Positions 8,511 through 16,395 of a stretch of DNA of 64,000 nucleotides are shown here, one piece after another (within the stretch, counting starts at the first letter, position 1; the number at the start of each line of letters is the position of its first letter). The DNA is from JBKBIP01 sp046297495 (GTDB taxonomy: Bacteria > Planctomycetota > Planctomycetia > Gemmatales > Gemmataceae). The notes beneath the pieces are model-generated. The model searched no databases, was not told the origin of the DNA, and was given only the letters and a program-made list of their open reading frames with translations. The stretch spans positions 1-64,000 of the forward strand of contig JBKBIP010000010.1 in the NCBI GenBank assembly GCA_046297495.1. Reading direction: 5' to 3'. Both the position numbers and the translations under genes were made by a program.

Positions 8511-10824
8511 GGGCTGCGGCGAGTTGTCCCACGGCGAGGCCGCCGTCTCCGGGGGGAACTTGACCATGCGTGTACACCTGCCGATTCAGTGCTTGGAGGG
8601 CCGACAACGTCCGTTCCATCAGTAGCTGATTTTGGAAACAGCCGCCAGTCAACACGATGTCACGAAATGGATGCCGAGCAACAACCTGGGCCACCCATTG
8701 GGCCAAGGTGTTGTGAAACCGAGCGGCAATAACACCGGCATCGACATCACGTTCCCAATCATCCAAAACCGCCGCCAGCAGAGGCCGCCAATCGCCACGC
8801 ACGCAGGAGCGATCACCGGCGCATGGCCCGTTTTCCGCCGGCTGGCGCAGGGGCAGGTCGTAAACGCCATTCTCATTCGCGTTCGCCGCCGCTTCCAGCC
8901 ATAGAGCCGGTTCTCCTTCGTAGGACGCTTCGCGGATTCCCAGCACCAGAGCGGCCATGGCATCGAACAGCCGGCCCACGCTGGATGTCCAGGGAGTGTT
9001 GATTCCTCGACGAATCATGGACGCCAACAGACGCCCCTCGCGCGGTGACAAGTCCAAGTGCTTCGTCCAGTGATCACCGCGCCGGAATACTCCTTCTCCG
9101 AGGAGGTCGTGTAGGAGGGCGAACGCGATCCGCTGGGGATGACGAATCGCCGCCTCACCGCCGGGAAGCGGAAAAAGACGCAGGGAGGCAAGCCGCTCGC
9201 AAGTGCCGCGCTGGACACGCAGAAATTCTCCCCCCCAAATCGTATCATCCGGACCATAGCCAGTCCCATCCCAGGTGACCGCCAATACCTCCCGGTCCAG
9301 CAAATTATGTTCGACCATGCACGCCAGCGCGTGGGCGTGATGATGTTGCACCGCGATAACCGGCTGGTCCTGAGCACAAGCCCAGTGGGTGGTGAAGTAA
9401 TCAGGGTGCAGGTCACAGGCAATCGCCGTCGGCTCGAAGCGGTAGAGGTTTGTCAAGTCGCGTGCCGTCTCCGCGAATGCCAAACGGGTGTCTGGGTGCT
9501 GCAAGTCGCCGATGTGCTGAGCCAACACGGCCTGGGCGCCATTGCAAAGAGCCAAGGCAGTTTGTTGATGGCCCCCCGTTGCCAGTAGGGGCAGGGCGCC
9601 GATCGCGTCCAAGACGGGCAGCGCCAGCGGGGCCTGACCGCGCGCCAACCGCAAGACCGTGGGACGTCCGGCGATGCAACGGACCACCGAATCATCCACG
9701 CGGCGTACCACGGGCCGATTGTGAACGAGGAACGCATCCGCGATGCCGGCCAAGCGCCGCAGGGCTTCGGTTTCAGCGGTGACGATGGGTTCCGCCCCCC
9801 GGTTGCCGCTGGTGGCCACGACGGGTGCGCCCACCGCCGCCAACAATAGATGGTGCAAAGGCGTGGTCGGCAAGAACAACCCGATGGTGCGCATTCGTGG
9901 CGCCACCGCCGCGGTCAGCGGTGTCCCCGGTCGCGCGGTGGCCAGGACAATCGGATTCCGCGACGACGCCAGCAAGCGCCGCTCGACCGGGTCAAGCCAG
10001 GCCAGACGCTCGGCCACTTCCAGAGACGACACCATGACCGCCAACGGCTTGCGTGGACGCTGTTTCCGTTGCCGCAAACGAAGCACGGCGTCGGACTGAT
10101 CGGCTCGGGCCAGCAGTTGGAAACCGCCCATCCCTTTGAGCGCGACAATCCGGCCCTGACGCAGCAGCGCGGCGGCGGCGGGAAGGGCCGAATCCCAACC
10201 GGCTGTCAGCCTCCCGTCGCGATCCCAGAGGCCGACTTGGGGACCACACGACGCGCAGGCATTGGGCTGCGCGTGAAAACGGCGGTCGTTGGGAGCGTGG
10301 TACTCCGTGGCGCACGTCTCGCACATGACAAAATGGCGCATGGCCGTGGCAGGACGGTCGTAGGGCATGGATTCAATGATCGAATAACGTGGCCCGCAAG
10401 CGGTGCAGTTCGTGAAGGGGTAATCGCGGCGGCGGTCGGCTGGGGCGAAGACCTCACGACGGCAAGCCGCGCAGGTGGCCAAATCCGGCGGGACGGTCAC
10501 GCTCGGCACAGTCGCGGGAACACTGGCCTCGATGACGAAGGAAGTCTGACCAACCGGCGACACCGATTCCACACTCAGTCCTTCGATGGTCGCCGCTTCG
10601 GGAGCTTCCGCGCGCAACAAGTCTTGAAAGCGTTTCAGGTCTTCCGGCGCGCCTTCCAACTCGATGACGACTCCCGCCGAGGTATTGCGCACCGCGCCGC
10701 CGAGCCGACACCGGCACGCCAGCCGGTAAACGAACGGACGAAAACCGACCCCCTGAACCTGCCCACGCACGAGCAGACGAACGGCAGCACGCGCCCAGGC
10801 TATCGGCTGCTGGATGTGGCTCAT
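8467..10824 (-). CDS. hypF: Carbamoyltransferase for hydrogenase cyanide ligand
   Basis: Makes the thiocarbamate on HypE from carbamoyl phosphate and ATP. The 785 residues carry the full domain order: N-terminal acylphosphatase with LLVRGQVQGVGFRPFVYRLA; two zinc-finger units with CAACRREVF, CTACGPRYS, CETCATEYH and CASCGPQVG at about 110-210; a YrdC-like adenylation domain with KGMGGFQLL; and a Kae1-like C-terminal domain with QHHHAHALACM and LTGGCFQNQLL. Its ATG overlaps the hypA stop (ATGA). The final residues (about LIQLSAVRKEAADR) come from a heptamer repeat track, so the natural C-terminus seems to have been replaced or extended by repeat DNA. Confidence 0.97.
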   Translation of the reverse strand: MSHIQQPIAWARAAVRLLVRGQVQGVGFRPFVYRLACRCRLGGAVRNTSAGVVIELEGAPEDLKRFQDLLRAEAPEAATIEGLSVESVSPVGQTSFVIEASVPATVPSVTVPPDLATCAACRREVFAPADRRRDYPFTNCTACGPRYSIIESMPYDRPATAMRHFVMCETCATEYHAPNDRRFHAQPNACASCGPQVGLWDRDGRLTAGWDSALPAAAALLRQGRIVALKGMGGFQLLARADQSDAVLRLRQRKQRPRKPLAVMVSSLEVAERLAWLDPVERRLLASSRNPIVLATARPGTPLTAAVAPRMRTIGLFLPTTPLHHLLLAAVGAPVVATSGNRGAEPIVTAETEALRRLAGIADAFLVHNRPVVRRVDDSVVRCIAGRPTVLRLARGQAPLALPVLDAIGALPLLATGGHQQTALALCNGAQAVLAQHIGDLQHPDTRLAFAETARDLTNLYRFEPTAIACDLHPDYFTTHWACAQDQPVIAVQHHHAHALACMVEHNLLDREVLAVTWDGTGYGPDDTIWGGEFLRVQRGTCERLASLRLFPLPGGEAAIRHPQRIAFALLHDLLGEGVFRRGDHWTKHLDLSPREGRLLASMIRRGINTPWTSSVGRLFDAMAALVLGIREASYEGEPALWLEAAANANENGVYDLPLRQPAENGPCAGDRSCVRGDWRPLLAAVLDDWERDVDAGVIAARFHNTLAQWVAQVVARHPFRDIVLTGGCFQNQLLMERTLSALQALNRQVYTHGQVPPGDGGLAVGQLAAALIQLSAVRKEAADR

Positions 10825-11078
10825 GATGGTTCACTCTCGATGTCGATGCTCTCCAATGTCAGTTCGTGTAGCTCCTCGGTCGTCTCGATGTCCAAGCGCG
10901 CGGACTCGGCCAGGGTGCCGCGCGCTGCTGCGATGAAGTGATGGCGCAGGTGGTCCGGCTCGATATGCGCCAACGGCCCCAGCTTTAGCCGAACTACTGT
11001 CACCCGTTCGGCGCCGTTCTGGCGGGCCAGGGTTTCAATTTGTCGAAGTAGTCCCTGCAATAAGGACATCTCATGCAT
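10821..11078 (-). CDS. hypA: HypA-like nickel chaperone lacking the zinc ribbon
   Basis: HypA delivers nickel to the hydrogenase large subunit. The N-terminus MHEMSLLQGLLRQIE has the nickel-binding His2, and LKLGPLAHIEPDHLRHHF and GTLAESARLDIE match the nickel-binding domain. The protein is only 85 residues where the family has about 110-120, and there is no cysteine at all: the two CxxC pairs that bind zinc are missing. The sequence passes from LDIETT straight to ELHELTLESIDIE, which resembles the strand after the zinc ribbon, so a clean internal loss is likely rather than truncation. It overlaps its neighbours on both sides, so it is probably expressed. No hypB is seen in the cluster. Confidence 0.85.
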   Translation of the reverse strand: MHEMSLLQGLLRQIETLARQNGAERVTVVRLKLGPLAHIEPDHLRHHFIAAARGTLAESARLDIETTEELHELTLESIDIESEPS

Positions 11079-11562
11079 GATGGCCTCCGCGATTGCGCAG
11101 GATGTTCAGCTCGTCGGCGATTCGGCGGGCCAACTCCGGCACGGCGTCGGCCACGGCGGGGCTAAGGCCGGAATGGGGATCGAAACAGGCGCCGCCAATC
11201 CCCCAAATCACGACCCGCGCCGGCAACAGGCCGAGGGTGGCCGCCAGCTCCAGGGCCTCGGCGGGGCGCAGCTGGTGCGTCGTGCCGGGCCGCAAGGCTT
11301 CAATCCGCGCATCAGGCCATTCCAGACGTTGAATGGTACCCAGTGATAGACATTCACCAGCCACCAGCGCATCCACCAGTACCAACGTGCCCTGGCCATC
11401 GAGAAGGTCGAGCAACCGTTGGCCCCCTTCCACTGTATGAAACTCGATCGCGCCTTGCCAAGTGTCTTCTCGTTGCAACCGTCGCACCACTTCCCAGGCC
11501 AGCGCATCATCTGCCAACGGGCTGCCCACGCCGACGACTCGGATCGGACCTGGCTCGCTCAT
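11071..11562 (-). CDS. Hydrogenase maturation endopeptidase
   Basis: HyaD/HycI/HoxW-type peptidase that removes the C-terminal tail of the large subunit after nickel insertion. The start MSEPGPIRVVGVGSPL (11562) overlaps the hyhL stop by four bases; the 16-residue longer reading is less likely. It has 163 residues. Visible features are VGVGSPLADDALAWEV, where the family has GxGNxxxxDDGxG with the nickel-sensing Asp, and VLVDALVAG with the second conserved Asp. The canonical Asn is Ser here. The expected substrate is the adjacent HyhL, whose tail ends FLKLRVERG. It overlaps hypA downstream. Confidence 0.92.
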   Translation of the reverse strand: MSEPGPIRVVGVGSPLADDALAWEVVRRLQREDTWQGAIEFHTVEGGQRLLDLLDGQGTLVLVDALVAGECLSLGTIQRLEWPDARIEALRPGTTHQLRPAEALELAATLGLLPARVVIWGIGGACFDPHSGLSPAVADAVPELARRIADELNILRNRGGHHA

Positions 11563-12914
11563 CCTCTCTCCACCCGTAACTTGAGGAAGTGCGTCGCACA
11601 GCTGATGCACGGATCGTAATTGCGAATGACTTTTTCCGCCTCCAAGGCCGCCTCCGGTTCGGGCAAGGCCGCTAACCGGGGAGCAGCGCGCAACAAATCG
11701 TGCTCCATCTGCATTTGATTCTGGCTGGTCGGCGGAATGATGGTCGCTTGACGGATCATGCCTGCCGCATCGGTCTCATAACGATGATACAGGATGCCGC
11801 GCGGCGCTTCGGTAATGGCTTGTCCGACGCCGGCGCGGGGCTCGAAATCGACAGCCGATTTCGCGGGCGGCTCGTACTGATCAATGAGACGAAGGGCCTC
11901 GTCGAAGGCCAGCAACACTTCCAACGCGCGGGCGACGATGCTGATGAAGGGATTTTGGTTGGGGAAGGAGATGCCGCTGTCCGCCGCCGCCTGCTGAACC
12001 AGAGGCGGGGCGCGGTCGGCGTTCAGGTTCCAGCGCGCCAGCGGACCAGCGAAATAGGCGCCCACCCCAGTTCCCTGTGCCGCCGGCGCGGCGGTGGCGG
12101 AAGCGACTCGCCGCCGCGCTTGCAGCGCGTTGGAGTGCGGCACCTGGTATTCCTCGAAGTGACCGGGATACTCTTCCTGCGCGATGTCCAATCCTCGGTT
12201 GGAAACCAGCCGACCTTCGTTCATGGGGTACTCGTCGGGATGGCGCAAAGCGACGAACTCGTAATCATGAGTGAAATCGGGAAAGGGCAAGTTGGCGGCC
12301 CAGCGCACCGTTTCCGCCGCAGCGTCTCGCCCCTGTCGCAGCTCGTCCACCAGAGCGGTCAGCTCGTCCCGGCGCGGCGCGCGATAAAAGCCCCCCAGGC
12401 GAACGTTGATCGGATGCACCTCTCGTCCGCCGACGACCTGCACGATGCGGTTGCCGGCCTTCTTCATGGCCAAGCCGCGCCGCACGACCTGAGCCAAGTC
12501 GGGACTGGCTTGCGCCATGGCGATGGCACTTTCGTAGCCCAGGAAATCCGGGGCGTGCAGCATGTACATGTGGAGCGTGTGACTTTCGATCCACTCCCCA
12601 CAATACAGCAGCCGTCGCAGCAGACGCAGTTCGGGCGGCATGGTCACGCCATAAATTTTTTCCACGGCATGGACACTGGACATCTGGTAAGCCACCGGAC
12701 AGATGCCGCAAATACGGGCCGTGATGTCGGGAACTTCCCGGGCATCGCGGCCACGAAGAAACGCTTCATAGAAGCGCGGCGGCTCATAGATGCGCAGCTC
12801 GACCCCCTCGACTTGGCCATCGCGCAGTCGAATGGTCAACCCCCCTTCTCCCTCGACGCGGGCCAGGGCTTGCACGGTGATGGTGCGGCAGGTTTTGCCT
12901 TCGGATGGCGTCAT
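11559..12914 (-). CDS. hyhL: [NiFe] hydrogenase large subunit, group 3b (NADP-linked)
   Basis: Catalytic subunit holding the NiFe(CN)2CO site. The start MTPSEGKT (12914) overlaps the small-subunit stop (ATGA) and gives 451 residues; the longer reading to 13100 overlaps hyhS deeply. N-terminal L1 motif RICGICPVAY and C-terminal L2 motif DPCISCATH give the four nickel-ligand cysteines. After the His comes FLKLRVERG, the tail expected to be cut by the next gene's peptidase. Assignment to group 3b (sulfhydrogenase alpha type) rests on the HyhB-G-S-L gene set. Cytosolic, with no Tat signal on the small subunit. Confidence 0.95.
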   Translation of the reverse strand: MTPSEGKTCRTITVQALARVEGEGGLTIRLRDGQVEGVELRIYEPPRFYEAFLRGRDAREVPDITARICGICPVAYQMSSVHAVEKIYGVTMPPELRLLRRLLYCGEWIESHTLHMYMLHAPDFLGYESAIAMAQASPDLAQVVRRGLAMKKAGNRIVQVVGGREVHPINVRLGGFYRAPRRDELTALVDELRQGRDAAAETVRWAANLPFPDFTHDYEFVALRHPDEYPMNEGRLVSNRGLDIAQEEYPGHFEEYQVPHSNALQARRRVASATAAPAAQGTGVGAYFAGPLARWNLNADRAPPLVQQAAADSGISFPNQNPFISIVARALEVLLAFDEALRLIDQYEPPAKSAVDFEPRAGVGQAITEAPRGILYHRYETDAAGMIRQATIIPPTSQNQMQMEHDLLRAAPRLAALPEPEAALEAEKVIRNYDPCISCATHFLKLRVERG

Positions 12915-13726
12915 GAGGTTTCCTCCGAAACGACCTTCAGCGCGAGGCGTGAAGCGGCATCTTCTCGAAACTCCGGCGCCCAGGCGTTGAACGTGTGCAA
13001 CAGGCGGTCGATGGCCGCCGTCGAGACGCCGCCGCGCGCCAGTTGCTGGGCCAGCGCGGTGACATTGGGCAGCTGGGCCGGGCCAAAGCAGCCGTAGCAA
13101 CCGCGATCATAACTGGGGCACAGAGCGCCACAGCCGGCGTGCGTGATGGGGCCAAGACAAGGAATGCCTTGGGCAACCATCACGCAGACGATGCCAGCCT
13201 GTTTACACTCGACGCAGACGGCATGGTTGGGGATGTTGGGCCGGCGGCCCGCCAGATACGCCATGATGACTTCCAACAGCTGATGCTTGTTGATGGGACA
13301 GCCGCGCAGCTCGAAATCAACCGGCACATGCTCGGCAATGGGGGTGGAGGTCGCCAGTGTTTGAATGTAGTCGGGCCGGGCGTACACGGTCTGGAGAAAT
13401 TCTCGCACCTGGCCTCCGTTGCGCAGCGCCTGAATGCCCCCTGCCGTGGCGCAGGCGCCAATGGTCACCAAAAATCGGCTGCGCTGCCGCACGTCCTGGA
13501 TTTGCTCGATCTGCTCCGGCGCGCTGATCGAGCCTTCCACCAGGGCCAAATCAAACTCCCCCGCCAAAGGCCGGCTGGAGGCTTCGAGAAAATAACCAAT
13601 CTCGACCGCATCGGCGACGGCCAACAGCTCATCCTCGCAGTCCAACAAGCTGAGCTGGCAACCATCGCACGAAGCGAATTTGAAAACTCCCAGACGGGGC
13701 TTGGATTGAGTGCCAGGCATTGTCAT
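12911..13726 (-). CDS. hyhS: [NiFe] hydrogenase small subunit, group 3b
   Basis: Iron-sulfur subunit passing electrons between the NiFe site and the diaphorase part. It has 271 residues from ATG 13726, which overlaps the hyhG stop as TGATG; a GTG one codon earlier is also possible. Proximal cluster ligands are in KFASCDGCQLSLLD and IGACATAGG; later cysteines lie in ELRGCPINKHQ, HAVCVECKQAG, GIPCLGPITHAGCGALCPS and RGCYGCFGPA. No Tat signal is present, so it is cytoplasmic. It corresponds to the delta subunit of Pyrococcus-type sulfhydrogenase. Confidence 0.95.
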   Translation of the reverse strand: MTMPGTQSKPRLGVFKFASCDGCQLSLLDCEDELLAVADAVEIGYFLEASSRPLAGEFDLALVEGSISAPEQIEQIQDVRQRSRFLVTIGACATAGGIQALRNGGQVREFLQTVYARPDYIQTLATSTPIAEHVPVDFELRGCPINKHQLLEVIMAYLAGRRPNIPNHAVCVECKQAGIVCVMVAQGIPCLGPITHAGCGALCPSYDRGCYGCFGPAQLPNVTALAQQLARGGVSTAAIDRLLHTFNAWAPEFREDAASRLALKVVSEETS

Positions 13727-14574
13727 CACGCCTCGTGAAGGTGAAAGAAGCGTTGGATGCGGTCATAGCGGAACACCGGGCCATCCATGCAGACGAAGGT
13801 AGGGCCGAGCTGGCAGTGGCCGCAGAAGCCGATCGCGCACTGCATGTTCCGCTCCAAGGACAGATACAGACGATCCCCCGTCACGCCGCGTTTCTCGAAC
13901 TCGCGGACCGTGAAGCGCATCATGATTTCTGGGCCGCACATCAAGCCGATGGTCCGTTTGGGATCGAAGGTGATGCGGGGGAATAGCGATGTCACCAAAC
14001 CAACCGCGCCGGACCAGGACGGCTCACCGCGATCCACCGTCACCAGCACCTGGACATCGTCGTGCTGTTGCCATTGATCCAGCTCGGCGGTGTAGAGCAG
14101 GTCGGCGGGCGCGCGGGCGCCGTACAGCAGAACGAGCCGACCATAATCCGGACGGTGGCGCAGGAGGTGATAGATCGCCGGTCGCAACGGCGCCAGCCCG
14201 ATGCCTCCCGTGACGATGACCACATCGCAACCGCGCGCGGCCTCCATGGGCCAGACGCTGCCGAACGGACCGCGCATACCCAAGGCATCCCCAGGCTGCA
14301 AGCGCGCCAAGGCGTTCGTCACCGAGCCGACGGCCCGAATGGTGTGCTGGAGCGTCGCCGGCTCTTCCGAAGCGCTGCTCAACGAAATCGCCGCCTCGCC
14401 GACGCCAAAGACATACAGCATGTTGAACTGACCGGGCCGGAAAGCGAATGGGGCGGGCGGCTCCACAGACAAGGTGAAAACATCCGCGGTTTCCCGGCGG
14501 TGCTCCCGAACGCGAACCACAGCCGGCAGCATGGATGACACCGGATGCCCAATGGTTTGCGGGTTCGCGGCCAT
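13726..14574 (-). CDS. hyhG: Hydrogenase diaphorase subunit, FAD/NAD(P)-binding
   Basis: Gamma subunit of group 3b hydrogenase: FAD-dependent electron exchange with NADP(H). It has 282 residues; the start at 14574 follows taggagacgccgc, a good ribosome site. The ferredoxin-reductase fold shows FRPGQFNMLYVFGVGEAAIS (FAD binding), VTGGIGLAPLRPAIYHLL (nucleotide binding) and GLMCGPEIMMRF. The C-terminus carries CAIGFCGHCQLG and a later Cys in PTFVCMDGP, ligands of a [2Fe-2S] cluster. It overlaps hyhS by one base. A 90-base gap upstream separates it from the cNMP-binding gene and contains a REP-like repeat. Confidence 0.94.
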   Translation of the reverse strand: MAANPQTIGHPVSSMLPAVVRVREHRRETADVFTLSVEPPAPFAFRPGQFNMLYVFGVGEAAISLSSASEEPATLQHTIRAVGSVTNALARLQPGDALGMRGPFGSVWPMEAARGCDVVIVTGGIGLAPLRPAIYHLLRHRPDYGRLVLLYGARAPADLLYTAELDQWQQHDDVQVLVTVDRGEPSWSGAVGLVTSLFPRITFDPKRTIGLMCGPEIMMRFTVREFEKRGVTGDRLYLSLERNMQCAIGFCGHCQLGPTFVCMDGPVFRYDRIQRFFHLHEA

Positions 14575-14596
14575 GCGGCGTCTCCTAAAAGGACGG

Positions 14597-14627
14597 CCTC
14601 ACAGCGGGGATCAACCCCGCCGCGCGC
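14597..14627. repeat. REP-like arm, copy B
   Basis: A single arm (cagcggggatcaaccccgcc) with the same flank (cctca) as copy A. It lies between two genes of the hydrogenase operon and no clear inverted partner arm is visible. It may form a small hairpin in the operon transcript. Confidence 0.65.
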
Positions 14628-14664
14628 CAGACAAAATAGGCCAACAGATTCTGACCAGACAGGA

Positions 14665-15123
14665 TCACCGATAAATGTCCAAGCGCTGCACGCGGGCGGC
14701 GGCTAACCGGCTGCTGACGACAGCCAGCAGTTGCTTGAGCAAAGGATAGCCCAAGGCCTGATCCTGTTCGCACTGGTCACGCAGCCAGGCGGCGTCGAAC
14801 ACCCAGCCTTGCACGGTATTCATCGCGCGGGCGTCGAACTGCCATTGATACGGGAGGAGCAACCAGGACCAACCGACCACATCTCCCGATCCCACCGTCT
14901 GAATCGGCACCGCGCCACGTTCCCCCAGCTGCGTGCCGATGGCCGCTTGTCCGGACTGGATGAGATAGAAGGCATCGGCAGGTTCACCTTCGCGGAGCAG
15001 GTACTCTCCGGGCGCGGCGGTGAACGGCCGCGCGGCCGCTGCCAGCCGCGTCCGTTGCGGTTCCGGGAGTCCCTGAAGAAAGGGGTGACAGGTGGGAGCG
15101 CTTGGAACTTCTGACTGGCTCAT
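14665..15123 (-). CDS. Cyclic-nucleotide-binding-domain protein without DNA-binding domain
   Basis: A 152-residue protein consisting of one cNMP-binding (CRP/FNR N-terminal) jelly-roll: HPFLQGLPEPQRTRLA, the glycine turn APGEYLLREGEPADAFYLI, GQAAIG and VGSGDVVGWSWLL. The stretch after the roll is a helix (about 125-145) that would be the dimer helix in CRP, but no helix-turn-helix follows. It cannot act as a classical repressor or activator. It overlaps the hyhB stop by four bases, so it is made with the hydrogenase. A sensor role for the hydrogenase complex, perhaps as an accessory subunit, is inference; the ligand is unknown. Confidence 0.87.
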   Translation of the reverse strand: MSQSEVPSAPTCHPFLQGLPEPQRTRLAAAARPFTAAPGEYLLREGEPADAFYLIQSGQAAIGTQLGERGAVPIQTVGSGDVVGWSWLLLPYQWQFDARAMNTVQGWVFDAAWLRDQCEQDQALGYPLLKQLLAVVSSRLAAARVQRLDIYR

Positions 15124-16391
15124 GGCCGATTCTCCCGCCGTTGGCCATCGGTCATGCGGATGGCAGTGATTTCCTCGGTCACGTCAATTCCCACCGGGCA
15201 CCAGGTAAGGCAACGCCCGCAGCCGACGCAGCCAGAGGTGTCAAACTGATCAAACCACGATGCGAATTTGTGCGTCAGCCACTGGCGATAGCGGCCGCGA
15301 ATGCTGGGCCGAAAGTTGCCGCCGTGAACGCGAGCGAATTCTGGGGTGAAGCAGCTGTCCCAGCTTCGAGTACGGGCCACGGTTTCCAGGCTCAAATCCG
15401 CCAGGTCTTCCGTGCGGGAACAGAAGCAAGTGGGGCAAACCAACGTGCAATTGGTGCAGGCCAGGCATCGGTTGGCGACATCGTCCCAGCGCGGATGGTC
15501 CCCATTGCGTTGCAGTAGGCCGCGAACGTCGGTCACGTCCACGGCGCGCCCCATGCTTTGAGCAGCGGCAGCCACGCGCCGCCGCGCCTCGGTTTCCTGT
15601 TCAACGGCAGCAGCCGGCAGATGCAACCGCTCCACGATCTGTTGTCCGGCGGGACTGACCGCGCGCGTGACGAAGGCGTCGTCCAACTCGGTCAGCACTA
15701 GATCGCATATCGGCAATGCTGATTGAGTGACAGCGCTTGTACTTGATGGTGTCAGAGGCAGCGGGATGCGCGGCGAGGCGCTGTCTCCCGCTTGGCGCGC
15801 GGCGGCGGGATGCTTCGAGGCCAACAAGGGGACCTGCTCCGCTCGCACCTCCGGCCCGGTCCCCATCGAGACACAAAAGCAGGTGCCGCTGGGATATTCA
15901 CACTCGACGGCGATGAGCAACAGGCGTTCGCGGGCCTTGGCATAGTAGGGGTCGGTGAACTGTCCCTCGCGGTTGATGAAGACGCGGTCTTGAATGGCGA
16001 TGGCGTGCAGCTCGCAGGAGCGCACCCCCAGCAACGCGCGCCGGGGCGGATCGTATTCTTCCGCGCGCACGGTGAAGCCGGTGTCGTCGCGCTGTCCCTG
16101 CCATAACCGCAAGGAGGGGGGGAAGAGATACTTTTTCCACGCATGCGGCCCCACGGCGTAGCCGAAGTACAAGTCATCGGCACGCTTCGTCAGTCTGTAG
16201 GAACCGGGGGCTTGCTGGTCCGTTTGGCCGATGGGGAGATCGCGAGCGGATGTCACGGGGGCATACAGGATCGCGCCGTGATCGATCCGAGGGCCGATCA
16301 CCTCGAAGCCATCTGCGGCGAGCAGGCGGATCAGGTCATCGAAGCGCGGCTTGGGGAGTAGTCGGCCGCTGGCTGAGGTTGTACCTGTCAT
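15120..16391 (-). CDS. hyhB: Hydrogenase beta subunit with two [4Fe-4S] clusters
   Basis: Electron-transfer subunit of group 3b hydrogenase, 423 residues. ALLGVRSCELHAIAIQDRVF and CEYPSGTCFC match the family's N-terminal half. The C-terminal half has two ferredoxin motifs, CLACTNCTLVCPTC and CVGCGRCLTWCPVG. Between about residues 205 and 245 there is a Ser/Pro/Ala-rich linker (around RIPLPLTPSSTSAV) that looks like an insertion. It starts four bases after the pntB stop, joining the transhydrogenase to the hydrogenase genes, and overlaps the cNMP-binding gene. Confidence 0.93.
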   Translation of the reverse strand: MTGTTSASGRLLPKPRFDDLIRLLAADGFEVIGPRIDHGAILYAPVTSARDLPIGQTDQQAPGSYRLTKRADDLYFGYAVGPHAWKKYLFPPSLRLWQGQRDDTGFTVRAEEYDPPRRALLGVRSCELHAIAIQDRVFINREGQFTDPYYAKARERLLLIAVECEYPSGTCFCVSMGTGPEVRAEQVPLLASKHPAAARQAGDSASPRIPLPLTPSSTSAVTQSALPICDLVLTELDDAFVTRAVSPAGQQIVERLHLPAAAVEQETEARRRVAAAAQSMGRAVDVTDVRGLLQRNGDHPRWDDVANRCLACTNCTLVCPTCFCSRTEDLADLSLETVARTRSWDSCFTPEFARVHGGNFRPSIRGRYRQWLTHKFASWFDQFDTSGCVGCGRCLTWCPVGIDVTEEITAIRMTDGQRRENRP

Positions 16392-16395
16392 GGCA

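Noticed and set aside
11700..13097. 465-residue plus-strand reading opposite the hydrogenase large subunit
   Set aside because: The minus strand has L1 and L2 nickel motifs; the plus reading has no family resemblance.
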